DNA of 64,000 nt, taken from the NCBI RefSeq assembly GCF_043290135.1, contig NC_134707.1:132496319-132560318 (forward strand). Reading direction: 5' to 3'. How positions within the stretch are numbered: the stretch's first letter is position 1; each line of letters opens with the position of its first letter. Shown here piece after piece: positions 1-12,000 of the stretch. The notes under the pieces were generated by a model. That model made no database searches, was not told the DNA's origin, and saw only the letters and a list, made by a program, of their open reading frames with translations. This stretch comes from Rhipicephalus microplus. Taxonomy: Eukaryota > Arthropoda > Arachnida > Ixodida > Ixodidae. The position numbers and the translations under genes are program-made.

Positions 1-109
1 ACCATCATTCCTAATGCTCCGCGTAACGACCAGTCCCAGGTACGTAGAATCTGCCGAATTTTTTATTGTGTGCTTTGTATTTTGGTTACCTCTCTTCATT
101 GCTTTTCCT

Positions 110-690
110 GGAAGTTCCGACTTGCGCGGCATTAGCAAAGGAACTACAGGCCTTTCGGCAGGAGGCTGTAGAGATGATAACAAGCCTTGCGATGTTCAAT
201 GAACTTGACAAACATGTAAAGAACGACAATGAGGCACTAACCAATGAAAAAAAGGTCCTGAGAGATTAGAATAAGCAACTAAGTAAACAGATGTGTGATC
301 TTGAACAATATTCGCGACTCAGTAATGTTGAGCTGAAGGGAATTCCTGAGAGAGAGGGCGAGAAATTTCTGACAGTTGTCCAAGGTATTGGTAAGCAGAT
401 TCATTGTGCAATTGCTGATATGGACATTGACCTTGCGCATCAGCTGCCGGCAAAAAATGGGAGCAACATCATTGCGTGATTTTGTTTGAGACATAAGAAG
501 CTTGATTTACCAAGAAGGCAAGGCAGGCGCGGCTGTCTACCGCAGATATTGGGTTTCCTCAAATCACAGGCTCTAAACCAGTATATGTCAATGATCACTT
601 CACGCCCGAGCGAAAACGTCTGTTTGTGCAGGCCCTTGCCCTAAAAAAATCAGGGAAAGCACCTTTGCACCAACAACTGCACAATTAAAG
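110..690 (+). pseudogene. LINE ORF1 remnant (coiled-coil nucleic-acid-binding protein)
   Basis: Frames at 66-269 and 291-479 read as one broken protein: a charged helical stretch (AKELQAFRQEAVEMI) followed by LEQYSRLSNVELKGIPE. A coiled coil followed by an E-x-YSRxxNxELKGIP segment is typical of CR1/L2 and other LINE ORF1 proteins, which bind element RNA. A stop near 268 and a frame change near 478 break it. Coding resemblance continues to about 690 (VNDHFTPERKRLF). The endonuclease of the same element follows about 200 bp downstream. Confidence 0.6.
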
Positions 691-859
691 CCAGGAAAGC
701 GGATGACAGTTACATGTTTCGAATTGCATGCGCAGAAGATCTTCGTACATTCTGTTAGATATCCTATCACTCCTCAATGGTGAATCAACCTTCGTTAATT
801 ATGGCTGCGTTCTCGTGCCAGCAAACATCTGAATTGCTTCACAAAAAGTCACCAGCGTT

Positions 860-1626
860 TTGGCTGCTGCATTTACATTCGAAGTCTTAGAAATCATCAG
901 GATGATGTTGTCGCATTGCTTTCATTTCTTGATCATTCATTTTCTGTCGTATGCTTATCTGAGACTTGGATATCTGACAATGACGGTAACTTGTGTGACT
1001 TGCCAGAATATTATTCTGAATGCTGTAATCGAGAGTTTGGTCGTGCAGGGAGGGGGGACATTTCCATACTTGTCAATTTGTCCCTAACATACACACGCCG
1101 CCTTGAAATCGTATTCAACAATAATTTGTGCAAATTGGTCCGACTTGAATTGAACCATATTGTTATACCAGTCAATAGCCGTAACACTATCATTGCTTTC
1201 ATTTATTCACCTTCATCATCAAGTTCCGACTTTTGTCTTCAGTTAAACAGCATTCTTAACAAACTAGTGAAAGAAAATAAGAATGTTGTTTTATGTGGTG
1301 ATTTCAACATATATGTCATTGATACTGAAAGCACCTCGTGCCTGGAACATATGCACGATTTATACTCTACTGGCTCTACTTCGCATATTTCCGCACCAAC
1401 AAGAAGCAATCTTGTAGGTGCGAATACATTTATAGATCACATATTCTCGAATATTTCAAGTTATCACACTGCTGATGTAATAGATCATAGTATTACACAT
1501 CATACTTCTGCTTTTTATTTCATTTTGGTTCCGAAACTACCAAGGCCAGTAACGTTCTCACTAAGTGCCGATTCGATTCAGTTAAATTTGGGCAAACAAT
1601 TAGTGCAGTCGACTGGACTTCTGTGA
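860..1626 (+). pseudogene. LINE ORF2 endonuclease (APE-type) remnant
   Basis: The frame at 916-1626 contains VVCLSETWI, the position of the catalytic Glu in exonuclease/endonuclease/phosphatase-fold LINE nucleases. It also has a clean GDFN metal-site motif at 1297-1308. The C-terminal SDH-type motif is degraded: the expected region reads HSITHHTSAFYF, so the final catalytic Asp-His pair appears lost. This domain nicks target DNA to prime reverse transcription. The frame then ends and the reverse transcriptase resumes in other frames about 300 bp downstream. Confidence 0.75.
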
Positions 1627-1919
1627 CTCATGAGGACTGCTCAGAAAAGGTTTTTCAGCCTTTCTCAGAAGTAACTGCCAAAGATATACAGGCATGCACC
1701 ACTTCGACTACTGTTACGAAGTGGTATCGTTCACCCAGAAGTCTATGAATGACTAACTAATTCTTTACGCCTATTAATAAAAAGACTAACTTTCACCAAA
1801 TCTAAAGTCACAGCCTCTAAACATTGCAATAAAATTCAGATTCTAGATGTATCAATCGATATTATCTTCTTTATTGAAGCATGCTAAGCGAAATTACCAC
1901 CAGAATATTATTTTGAAAA

Positions 1920-3662
1920 ATGCGGGTAACACGAGATCTTGCTGGTGAATCATTAAACATTTTTGAACAAAAAAAAGTGCTTAGCAACCACAATACAAAT
2001 AACGCAAGGGGACGAAATGTGTACCGACCCAAAAAAGTGGCCACTGCATTTAATGAGCATTTCTGCGCATCTGCGGAGACGCAGCAGTCAGTAATTCATG
2101 TATTTGATATACCACGGTGTAGTCATTCATTTTATCTACATTCGACGTCCACAGATGAAGTCTTTCAGGTAATCTTATCATTGAAGACCACAAATGTTGG
2201 TTTAGACAATATTGATCCTTGTAAAGTGAAACTAGTCTCAGGCATAATATCCCACCTTTTTCACCTAATATCAACAAGCTGTTTTCTGCGGGTGTGTTTC
2301 CCAGCTGCCTTAAGGTTGGTAAAATAGTTCTCGTTTTTAGGGAGGGCTATAAGGCTTTTCTTCGTAACTATAGACCTATCTGTATCCGCCCTTTTTTCGG
2401 TAAAGTAATAAAAAACTATTCCACATAGATTAATGAGTTATTTCAAAAAGTGTCACCTTTTGTCACTACAAAAATTTGTATTTCGTTCAGGATATTCGAC
2501 TGAGCTGGCACTAATCACCTTAACTGAAGAAATTAAACAAGCTGTTGACAGAGGACTACTCGTGAAACATGTTAATGTTTGACGAAGGCTTTCGACACAA
2601 TAAATCATCGCATACTACTTGAAAATCTGGAACCTTTCGGCATGTCTGGCCCTCCTCTAAGCTTTTTTAAAAGCTACCTCACTAATGAGTCTCAAATGGT
2701 GCACGTAAACGCTCATCTTTCATCACCGAAGTTCATTAACGTAGGTGTGCCACAGGGGTCAACCTTAGGTCCACTATTATTTTCGATGTTTAATAATTAC
2801 CTGCCTACCATTCTTACTAGGACCAAGTGCATACTCTACGCTGACGATACAGTCAACTTTATATCACCGAAATCAGTTTCTTCTCTCCAGATTAACCTTG
2901 ACCCAGATTTACAATATATAACTCTATGGTGCTAGAAAAATCAGCGCCAAATCAATGCAACCAAAACTGTCTTTATGGTGTTTCGTTCTCCACAAATTGC
3001 ACTTGATATACCACCTTTTCTTCACATCAGTAATAACGTCATAAACATTTCTCCTGAAGCACGGTATCGTGGCGTCATCTTAGATACTGAACTAAAAGTT
3101 CATATACATGCCGCTTCACTCATTCAAAAGATTGCATTTGGAATTATTGTTAGCATCAAGACACGTACATTTTTTCCACCTCACGTCATACGTTCCATGT
3201 ATTTTGCCTCCATTCACAGAGATATGTCGTATTGTGTATCATCTTGGGCCAACACTTACATCACGCATGTTGAACGACTGCAGCGACTGCAAATCAAGAG
3301 GCTAGACTATTGACTTTTAGACCATAATATTGTTTCTGTGGCTCATTGTTTCCAAAGCTTAGCATAATATAATTAAGACAAATATTTCATCACAGATTGT
3401 CCATAGTACTCTATAGACTCATCACGCATGATATTGTTATTGCATGCATTGATCATCAACATTTAACTAACAGCAATATTACCAGGTTTTCCCAAAGCAA
3501 TAATCTTTTTTTTACCAGCCGTAAGAACGAACTACGGCAAGTTAACCTTGTTTTCAATCATAGCATTTTGGAATTCATTGCCCTTTGAATTAAAATCTTC
3601 ACCCAAGATCCATAATTTCACCTCACGTAGCAAAAAACATTTTCTTCAGAAATTAGTGATAT
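1920..3662 (+). pseudogene. LINE ORF2 reverse transcriptase remnant, four frame segments
   Basis: Segments at 1920-2327 (N-terminal fingers; VGLDNIDPCKVKLV), 2579-2935 (palm: TKAFDTINHRILL, GVPQGSTLGPLLF, LYADDTVNF), 2975-3313 (thumb) and 3397-3662 (C-terminus; EFIALWNSLPFELK-like across a frame change) together cover a whole reverse transcriptase. The YADD catalytic motif is intact, but an in-frame stop at about 2580 and at least three frame changes inactivate the gene. Spacing matches one ORF2 without a large deletion. Confidence 0.8.
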
Positions 3663-4072
3663 AACTGATTTGTGTGTTTACCTGTTGATAGCTTTCAACA
3701 GTTCAGTGTTTGTTTTATATTAGCATTTGCCTTTCTAGAACTTATGCAACTGACAAAAAAGTAGTTGCATTTCTAATGTACAGTTCTTTAATTTTGCTTG
3801 GTGTGAATTTATCCCCAGCTAATCATAATTTTTACCTTTAATTTATTATTAGTGTTACCATCAAGTTACGTAATAATTGTATTGTTACTGGTAATTAGGT
3901 TCATTACTCTCTGCTCAAAAATTTGCACCTTTTGCTGTGCTTTTTTCTGTAATTACACCATTTCTGCCACTATACAAGGTATCCTTGTCAGTTTATGAAA
4001 CTTTGGGACCTCCTCCTGTACTATTCCAAAGACGTAACCAAATATGAAATATGTAATAAACTTCATTTGACA

Positions 4073-4713
4073 TCACTTGATTTCTCCCCTTTTCAGAACG
4101 TTACTGATTGCTTTCCTTGCTGCAAAAAAGGGGTATTCTCATCAGAGTATGAAACATTGCTACTCTAGCCTTCAAGTTCTCATCAAGAGTAGTATTTCCC
4201 AAAAATGCAATGGCTACCACTCCAACTTTTCAAGCAGAATTCAAAAGAGGTCACCAACAATGTGGTTTTCGTCAAATGACTCTAGACAGTTTTTTCGATT
4301 GTTTTTATTGCAAAAACAGCCGCATAAGGAAAGATGTAAGCAGCCTTCTTGAAAACACCTTTTCTGACTGAGCACAATTTCGTGTATTTTGGGCGCGGCT
4401 GCCCCAGGGGTACTTATTGTGAGAGAGTTTGGGCAGTCTTTGCACGTTGTCACTTATTTAAATTTTCTGAAAAGTTACTCACGAAAGTAGTACACTCATA
4501 CTGTGTTACTGGTGGACTACGCTGCACTGAGAAGAAGTGCCACCGACATGTGCCGCACCCCGTTATCGGCTATAGGAAAAATAACCCTGCTGCGATATGT
4601 AATATAGATTGCTGTAATATAGAGCAAGTGTAACAAACCTTGGTTACGTGTAACAAATGGGAAATATATACTAAAGCAAAACTATCAACTGCTTTGAAGA
4701 CAGCGCGGCAGTT
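4073..4713. other. No recognisable gene
   Basis: This stretch lies between the LINE 3' end and a SINE. Open frames of up to 94 codons (4349-4633) are present on both strands, but none has a motif I recognise. Composition resembles the flanks. Confidence 0.5.
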
Positions 4714-4727
4714 GACAGTTTATGGAA

Positions 4728-4839
4728 GCACGTTAAAGAACCCCAGGTGGTCAAAATTTCCGGAGCCCTCCACTACGGCGTCTCTTATAATCATATAGTG
4801 GTTTTGGGACGTTAAACCCCACAAATCAATCAATCAATC
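4728..4839 (+). mobile_element. Ruka-like tRNA-derived SINE, 5'-truncated, with 14-bp target duplication
   Basis: Only the 3' body is present: the ACGTTAAAGAACCCC block, the CCGGAGCCCTCCACTACGG block, and the GTTTTGGGACGTTAAACCCC end with a (AATC)n tail. The tRNA-like head is missing. A perfect 14-bp direct repeat (GACAGTTTATGGAA) flanks it at 4714-4727 and 4840-4853. That is a target-site duplication and fixes both ends. The truncation plus duplication is what LINE-driven target-primed reverse transcription produces. Confidence 0.92.
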
Positions 4840-4853
4840 GACAGTTTATGGAA

Positions 4854-5856
4854 TGTCACTGCGATGCAACTGTGGTCACGCCTTGAGGATATACTTCTAG
4901 GCGAGGCCGCGCTCATAGAGCCCCTTTGGCTTTCCTAACAAAAATGAACTTCGCGTGACGTTCATAAACCTTTTTCTTGTTACTAATTGTTTTTTTGCGC
5001 GTTTTTTTCTCTTATTTTTTGATTTTCTCTTCTCTCTTTTCTCATTTTTTTCATGCCTCCCCTTCTCCAAGGAGCATGCAAGTGTTGTGCCCCTATAGGT
5101 GGCAGTTGTCAGCCGGTTCCCTCCCTATCTCCTCTGTTTTAGTGTTATCTGTGTACACACCCTAACAATAATAATAATAATAATAATAATAATACAACTT
5201 TAATTAATGAGAGCATAGATCATAGTGTGCCTTTCACTTTGCTGTTCGCTTTCTGGCGGCTCCTCCAAACTGGGTACTAGGCTTTTGAGAGGCACCATGC
5301 GCTTTGAGTGGGATTGACACCTCAGTTATGAATATTTTTGTTTCGATATATGGGGTGGAATCACTGGGAACAAGCGCAGTAGGCTACCGGGTGCGAGCTT
5401 CCACTTTCCGCGTGAGATCAAAACGCGTTGCCCAAAAAAACATTACTGTTGTGCATTACAAACTCGTCATTCTCCAATTGAACATCATCAACTTTGCGTT
5501 TGGCAGTGAGCTTTCTATGTTTGCTACGCAAAGCTTGCTCTCACCTCCCGAAATGCGTTGAAATTTTTCGAGGTTTGTCTCGATCAACAATAATAGATTT
5601 ATACCCCAATGAACAATATACAATGGCAGGCAAATGATTTATTTTAACATGCTGCATTTTAACCTGCGCTTAAGTAGCATGGCATCAGCTTGGTGCGTCA
5701 GTCCGCCCACTTTCCTGGGGTATTTTCGTTGGAGGTCACATCTGCGTTTCACTTGGGGCCTTTATTTTGCGCTCAAAATACGTTGTCAGATAAACGACTG
5801 TTACTTTACTATATTTATAATCATTAGGCACTGTATATTATTTCTACGTGATGTCG
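4854..5856. other. No recognisable gene; contains an AAT microsatellite
   Basis: A perfect (AAT)n run lies at about 5165-5195. The remaining sequence has short open frames (for example 5304-5561) with no motif I recognise. Confidence 0.5.
5165..5195 (+). repeat. (AAT)n microsatellite
   Basis: About ten uninterrupted AAT units are followed by AT-rich sequence. Confidence 0.95.
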
Positions 5857-7645
5857 TTAAAGCGCTAGTTTGGGAGAAATTCTAATGTCAGCTTTTGCGG
5901 TTCTGAGTGTGTAAACATCATCTTGTTTGTGAGAAAAAAAAATAAAAAACCTTCCAATAACATAAATAATGAAGACTTTCAAGACGAGTACGAATTGAAC
6001 AGTTGGAGCGGCAGAATGGTAAGTCAAAGAGCCATACTCTAAAAATGGGCGTATAAGCCTTTTGTAAAATTTTATGAGGTATTCTCTGTCACTTCCCCAT
6101 GCCGTGTGAGTCAGTATTTTAAAAATATTCATGGTTTTAAGACATTTTTTCTCAGGTATTTATTGTGGGACATAAAAGTCAGCTTAGAGTCTAAGGTCAC
6201 ACCAAAAAGATTTTTTTTCTTTGTTCAAAAAGAATATATTGCCGATATGAACATCATCAGAAGGAATTAGGCCCCCCTTTCTTGAAAAACAACGCAGAAG
6301 TTTTTCAGAGGGTTTAATTTAAACTGATTCTCAATGGCTCATGTTGACAGCTTATTGAGACCTAACTGTATCTGCCGCTCACATACTGCAATACTACAGG
6401 ATCTAAAACCTGTCAAAACATCATCAACGTAAACTGAATAAAACATGTTTCTTGGAATGAATGACCGTAGAGAGGTCATTTTCACTATGAAAAGGGTACA
6501 GCTTAGTACTCCGCCATGCGGTACACCAGTCTCTTGGATAAATGGTTTAGACAATGCATTGCCTATTTCGACGCGGAAGGTGCGATCACATGGGTAGCTT
6601 TTTATTACGCTTAACTTGTTGCCTCGAATATCAAATTCTCAGAGGTCTCGCAAGATTCTAAAACGCCAAGTAGTGTAGTGTTATACGCCTTCTTCATGTC
6701 AAGAAACACACAGAAAAAATTGCCTGTGGATGAAGGCATCCCGAATGTAAGCCTCAATACGCACGAGATAGTGGGTTGCGGAGCGGTCCTGTGTGAAACC
6801 ACACTGATACATATCGAGAAGTTCATTAGTTTCGAGAAAGTACAAAAGCCAGCAGTTTATCATCTTTTTCAATAGCTTATAAAGACAGCTTGTCAGGGCT
6901 ATGGGCCGGTAACTTGCTGCGCAAGATGGTTCTTTGGCCTGTTTCAAGACGGGAATTACAATAGCCCCTTTCCATGATAAAGGAGTACACCCCGGGGTCA
7001 AGTTCTCGTTGTAGAGACTCAAAATCACCATTTGCTCATTGGGATGTAGATGTTTTAAGATTGTGTACGTGATTTTTTTGGCTCCAGGAGAATAGTTGGG
7101 ACAAGCGTTCAAGGAATCCATCAACTCAGCAATGCCAAAGGGACGATTGTACTGTTCATTTCTGATAGGCTTACGGTTTGATGGTTTCTTTTCTGCTCAT
7201 TCTTTGTATTTACCGAAACTTGCTGAGCACTTTGAAGAGCTAAACGAGTGCTCGAAACGTTCACCAAGTGCATTTGCCTGGTCTTCAAGGCTGTCGCCTA
7301 GGTTGTCAACAAAAGGTAGAGCATTAAACTGCTTATGTGACAGTTTTTTCGCCTATTCCACACTTTTACTTTTTGTGTGTATGAGTTGATATTGGGAGAT
7401 ATTTCACCCAGCGATCTCTTTTATCCCTACGACGAGAGCGCCTGCCCTGAGATTTTACTTGTTTAAAGTTCTCAAGATTTTCTGCCGTCGGATGCCCGCC
7501 TAGCAAACATCATGCCTTATTTTGCTTTTCGGTGCATTTCTGCGCTGATCATTGCGCCATAGCACATAATTTTTCTTGTGGCCCCGTTTGTCATGGGAAT
7601 ACCCTAGTGCAGCATCAACTATAATATAAGTAACGTGTGGAATAT
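5857..7645 (-). mobile_element. Jockey-like LINE, 3' portion (linker, reverse transcriptase, thumb), split by Gypsy-1
   Basis: On the minus strand the order is: a linker with NALPFVDNLGDSLEDQANALGE-like text (about 7390-7200), the RT fingers at 7124-6700 (SYRPIALTSCLYKLLKKMIN), palm motifs (FLDMKKAYNTT, QETGVPHGGVLSCTLF at about 6548-6500, YVDDVLTGF at about 6435-6410) and a thumb block (FKILTHTAWGSDREYL) at 6132-5857. Several frame changes and stops break the ORF. The RNase H-like C-terminus seen in the related copy at 36.8-39.7 kb is absent. The 5' portion lies beyond the gypsy insertion at 12713-13500. Confidence 0.85.
7642..7645. repeat. Target-site duplication of Gypsy-1, left copy
   Basis: ATAT precedes the 5' LTR and is repeated at 12713-12716 directly after the 3' LTR. 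If the terminal A of the LTR is counted as shared, the duplication can be read as AATAT. Four to six bp is usual for Ty3/gypsy integrases. Confidence 0.75.
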
Positions 7646-7761
7646 TGCTACGGAGAGGAAGAAAAGGAAGAGGTGCGACTGACAGGCGCGCGACTGGGCC
7701 AATCAGCCATTGTGTCTCTTGCCTGTAGTTTTTACTCTGCAAATACATCTCGCTCGTAACA
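7646..7761 (+). repeat. 5' LTR of Gypsy-1 (116 bp)
   Basis: It starts TGCTACGG and ends GTAACA (TG...CA). It matches 12581-12712 base for base except for a missing 16-bp block just before the final GTAACA; that block lies between two CTC triplets and so is probably a short-repeat deletion. A 22-base all-purine run lies inside the LTR at 7652-7673. TGG at 7765-7767, four bases beyond the LTR, could begin the primer binding site; I could not assign a tRNA. Confidence 0.9.
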
Positions 7762-7833
7762 TATTGGTGAGAGGTGCTGGGTAACCATCAGGCAACGGAG
7801 CTCCGCAGCGGACGTCGCATCGCCCTTCCAGCC

Positions 7834-9048
7834 ATGGCCAATGCTCAGCCCTCCGCGTCAACGTCAGCGTCTCCGACGAACATGGCGTCGCAACCGTACG
7901 TTTTCACGCCTCTCAAGGATCCCGGTACATTCTGCGGAACCGATGGCGTCGACGTTGACGATTGGCTGGCCATGTTTGAACGAGTGAGTGTGCCGAACAG
8001 ATGGGATCCCACACTTCAGTTGGCTAATGTGCTGTTCTATTTGAGAGGCACGGCCAAGGTGTGGTATGAGAACAATGAAGAAGAACTCACAAGCTGGGAC
8101 CAATGCAAAGCAAAGATGCGGGAGGTGTTTGGCAAAACCGCCAGTCGGAAGATCGCCGCCAAAAAGGAATTGGCCTGCCGTGCCCAATCCCCTACGGAGT
8201 CATACCTCGCTTACATTCAAGACGTGCTGGCCCTCTGCCGAAAGGCCGAAAGCGACATGACAGAAGGTGACAAGGTGGGACATGTTCTGAAAGGGATTGC
8301 CGACGACGCGTTCAATCTCCTGATGTGCAAGGGCTGTTCCACCGTAGACGCGATCATCAAAGAGTGTCGTCAGTTCGAGCAAGTGAAAAGTCGCCGCATT
8401 CTACAAACATTCGCTCGACTCCCAAACACCGCTGCAACATCTACTTGCGAGGACCAGTCAACACCACAACGTGCATCGCCGCCGGGAGACCTTACACGCA
8501 TTGTTCGTCGTGAACTGGAAGCTATGGCGCCCTCGGCGTTCTATTCGCGCAGTACCGATGCCACTCCTGTTACTGTTCCTCTTGTTCAAGCCATCGTGCG
8601 CCGGGAGCTTGAAAACATCGGAGTGCATTCCGTGTGCCATGTCACCGCGCCTAGAGTCAGCGAACGCCCTTTCGTGATGCCCTTCTCCGACCGACGGTCT
8701 TCTCCACGTACTCGCAACCCGGCTGAGTGGCGAACTGCAGATGACCGCCCTATATGTTTCAACTGCCACCGCGTTGGACATATTGCCCGTTACTGCCGCA
8801 ACACATGGTCCTCGGCACATCGCGCAACGACCAATATGACCCGTTTCGACGATACCGCCCGCACCTTTCCACCTGCCGAAGAGCCCAATGCCATTGACCA
8901 TTCTCGGAACACTTGGTACAGCCGCTCGCCTTCACCACGTGGGCACCAGTCTCGATCGCCGCAAACACGTCGCCCATCGTCCCGTTCGCCGCAGCCACGG
9001 CGCTTCTCGTCCCCCGTGGCTTCCGGCCGCGTTGTCTCGGAAAACTGA
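7834..9048 (+). CDS. gag: Gypsy-1 Gag
   Basis: This 404-residue Gag forms the retrotransposon capsid in the cytoplasm and packages element RNA. The ATG at 7834 sits in a strong context (GCCATGG); the frame is open further upstream to a GTG at 7774, so the start is inferred from context. A capsid-like domain (DWLAMFERV through MREVFG) occupies about residues 45-110. One CCHC zinc knuckle is complete: C308-x2-C311-x4-H316-x4-C321. The tail is rich in Ser, Arg and Pro (RSPSPRG, RRPSSRSPQ), a basic RNA-binding tail. The stop at 9046-9048 lies inside the overlapping pol frame. Intact, no internal stops. Confidence 0.93.
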   Translation: MANAQPSASTSASPTNMASQPYVFTPLKDPGTFCGTDGVDVDDWLAMFERVSVPNRWDPTLQLANVLFYLRGTAKVWYENNEEELTSWDQCKAKMREVFGKTASRKIAAKKELACRAQSPTESYLAYIQDVLALCRKAESDMTEGDKVGHVLKGIADDAFNLLMCKGCSTVDAIIKECRQFEQVKSRRILQTFARLPNTAATSTCEDQSTPQRASPPGDLTRIVRRELEAMAPSAFYSRSTDATPVTVPLVQAIVRRELENIGVHSVCHVTAPRVSERPFVMPFSDRRSSPRTRNPAEWRTADDRPICFNCHRVGHIARYCRNTWSSAHRATTNMTRFDDTARTFPPAEEPNAIDHSRNTWYSRSPSPRGHQSRSPQTRRPSSRSPQPRRFSSPVASGRVVSEN

Positions 9049-12000
9049 GAAATGCAGCCCCCGGAGGTGGTGCTGCATTGACGACTTCCGCAGCAAATCC
9101 TCTTTCCGTTCCCACCAGACGAAGTGTAATAGACGTTAAAGTAGACGGCGAACCTGTACAAGCACTTGTCGACACCGGCGCAAGCATTTCGGTCATGAGT
9201 TCAAGCCTACGCACACGTTTAAAGAAAGTTCTGACACCAGCGGCTGCACAAATGCTCCGTGTGGCCGATGGCGGCACGCCGATGGTTCTCGGTCTGTGCA
9301 CTGCCCGCTTACGTATAAAGGACCACACTACTTCTGTCATTTTAGCCGTGATTGACCACTGCCCTTATGACATTATCCTAGGCCTGGACTTCTTGTCGAA
9401 TCATTCTGCTCTGATCGATTGTGCTACAGGCGTTCTTCAGCTAGAGTTGCCTCAGATAGTCGCTGACCCCCCCACTGCCCCGCCGCGCCTGTGCTCTCTT
9501 CAGGATGTGCGGCTGTCAGCTCAGGCAGCCACCTTCGTCGTTTTGACCGCACAGCCCCAAGTTCCCGATGGTCAATATGTCCTCCTTCCTCTCGCCGACG
9601 TCCTCTTGAGCCGCAACATTGCCATTCCCCATACGCTTGTGACTGTTACTGACAATTGTACCTCGCTTCCACTTCTCAATTTCAGCTTGTGCCCTCAAGT
9701 GCTTCCTCGTGGCATGTTCTTGGCCAGCGTATCTAATGCTGACGAATTCGAAATAGCAGCGCTCACCACCGAGATTGATTTACTTCAGTCTCCAGTAGCG
9801 AACAGCACCTGTTCTCGGCCAGATCGTTTCTCGAAGATGATTGCACCCGACCTCAACCCTGCGCAAGCCAATGACATCCATCGCCTTCTCGCGTCATATA
9901 CCGACATTTTTTCTTTCGACGACAGACCTCTAGGGCAAACATCCACTGTTCAGCACCGTATAAATACTGGTGACGCCAGTCCTATTCGCCGACGCCCCTA
10001 TCGTGTCTCCCCCACTGAGCGTAGAGTTATCCAAGCAGAAGTGGACAAAATGCTCAACAAAGGTGTCATAGAACCATCAAGTAGTCCTTGGGCCTCCCCT
10101 GTCGTCCTTGTGAAGAAAAAAGATGGTACCTGGCGCTTCTGCGTTGACTATCGCCACCTAAACAAGATCACACGAAAAGACGTGTACCCGCTACCACGCA
10201 TCGATGACGCGTTGGACTGCCTACACGGGGCTACATACTTCTCGTCTATAGATCTCCGGTCCGGCTACTGGCAGATTTCTGTCGATGAAATGGACCGCGA
10301 GAAGACGGCCTTCATTACACCAGATGGTTTATACCAGTTTAAGGTCATGCCTTTTGGACTATGTAACGCCCCTGCCACATTCGAACGAATGATGGACTCT
10401 CTCCTGCGTGGTTACAAGTGGTCTACTTGTCTTTGTTACCTAGACGATGTGATAGTCTTTTCATCTACTTTCGATAGCCACCTGACCCGTCTCGCTGCAA
10501 TTCTCGCAGTCTTCAGAACAGCTGGGCTACAACTCAATTCCAAGAAGTGTCAATTTGGTCACCGTCAGATTGCCATTCTGGGCCATATTGTAAACGCCGA
10601 TGGTGTCCAACCAGATCCCGAAAAGATCCGCGTCGTCCGTAGCTTTCCAGTGCCCCGTTCTACATCCGACGTCCGTAGCTTCGTCGGCTTATGTTCCTAC
10701 TTTCGCCGTTTTGTGAAAAACTTCGCTGACGTTGCCCGGCCACTGACAGATTTGCTGAAGAAGGATACCACATTCTCATGGGGCCCTGAGCAGGCTCAAG
10801 CGTTCGCCGCTCTCATCGGCTACCTAACTACGCCCCCCATACTTGCCCACTTTAATCCTTCTGCTGCCACAGAGGTTCGCACCGACGCCAGTGGCCACGG
10901 TATCGGCGCAGTTCTCGCTCAGCGGCACCACGGTAGACAGTGCGTGATAGCTTACGCCAGTCGCCTGCTTTCTCCCCAGGAGATGAATTATTCCATCACC
11001 GAGAGAGAGTGTCTAGCTTTAGTTTGGGCCGTCGCCAAGTTTCGGCCATATTTATATGGTCGCATTTTCACTGTCGTTACGGACCACCACGCCCTCTGTT
11101 GGCTGACTTCTCTGAAGGACCCGACTGGACGTCTGGCTCGCTGGGCTCTGAGGCTTCAGGAATTTTCGTTTAGCGTCAGCTACAAGTCTGGCCGTTTGCA
11201 CAAGGACGCAGACTGTCTTTCTCGATATCCGGTAGATCCTCCTGATCCCGTTGCGCCTGACCTGGAGAGCAGAGTAATGGCGTTTACAGACGTCAGCGAT
11301 ATGCGCATCGAACAACGACGGGATGAGTCATTGCGCACTATCATCGACGCCATCCAGTCTGACAGCCATGACGCTGAATCCCGTATGTTCGTGCTGCATG
11401 ACGGCATCCTCTACCGCCGCAACGTCACCACTGAAGGCCCTGAGCTTCTGCTTGTCATCCCTCGTCATCTACGGCCTGCCATACTTCAACAACTTCACGA
11501 CGCACCAACAGCGGGACACCTCGGCGTTTCCCGCACATACGACCGCGTGCGACGTCGATTTTTCTGGCCTGGATTGTACCGCAGCGTACGTCGATATGTC
11601 GCCACTTGCGACCTCTGCCAGCGCCGGAAAAGACCTTCTTTGCTGCCAGCTGGATATCTTCACCCAATTGAAGTCCCCTCTGAACCATTTCATCGCGTGG
11701 GACTCGACCTTCTTGGCCCTTTTCCGACGACGACACTAGGAAATAAATGGATTGCCGTCGCCACAGATTATGCGACCCGTTACGCGATAACAAAGGCCAT
11801 GCCAACCAGTTGCGCCACTGACGTCGCGGATTTTCTTCTTCATGACGTCATCTTACACCATGGTGCACCCCGACAGCTGCTTACGGACCGCGGCCGCTCT
11901 TTCCTGTCCAAAGTTGTCGATGACCTCCTTCGATCGTGTGCTACAGCCCATAAGCTATCTACCGCCTACCACCCACAAACTAATGGCCTAACTGAACGTC

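Larger units (their letters stand above)
1..4072 (+). mobile_element. Decayed CR1/L2-like non-LTR retrotransposon (LINE), nearly full length
   Basis: An ORF1 remnant, an APE-type endonuclease and a reverse transcriptase lie in the usual LINE order on the plus strand. They are scattered over all three frames by frameshifts and stops. The 3' part after the last coding block is AT-rich and ends near AATAAA at about 4052. Motif style (KAFDTINH, GVPQGSTLGPLLF, YADD, a C-terminal WNSLPFELK-like block) fits the CR1/L2/Jockey group, but the clade is not settled. The left edge may lie outside the window. The copy cannot make a functional protein. Confidence 0.85.

Noticed and set aside
8458..9340. Minus-strand frames of 147, 193 and 123 codons opposite gag and pol
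   Set aside because: They are shadows of the coding strand, with no motif and no promoter or start evidence.
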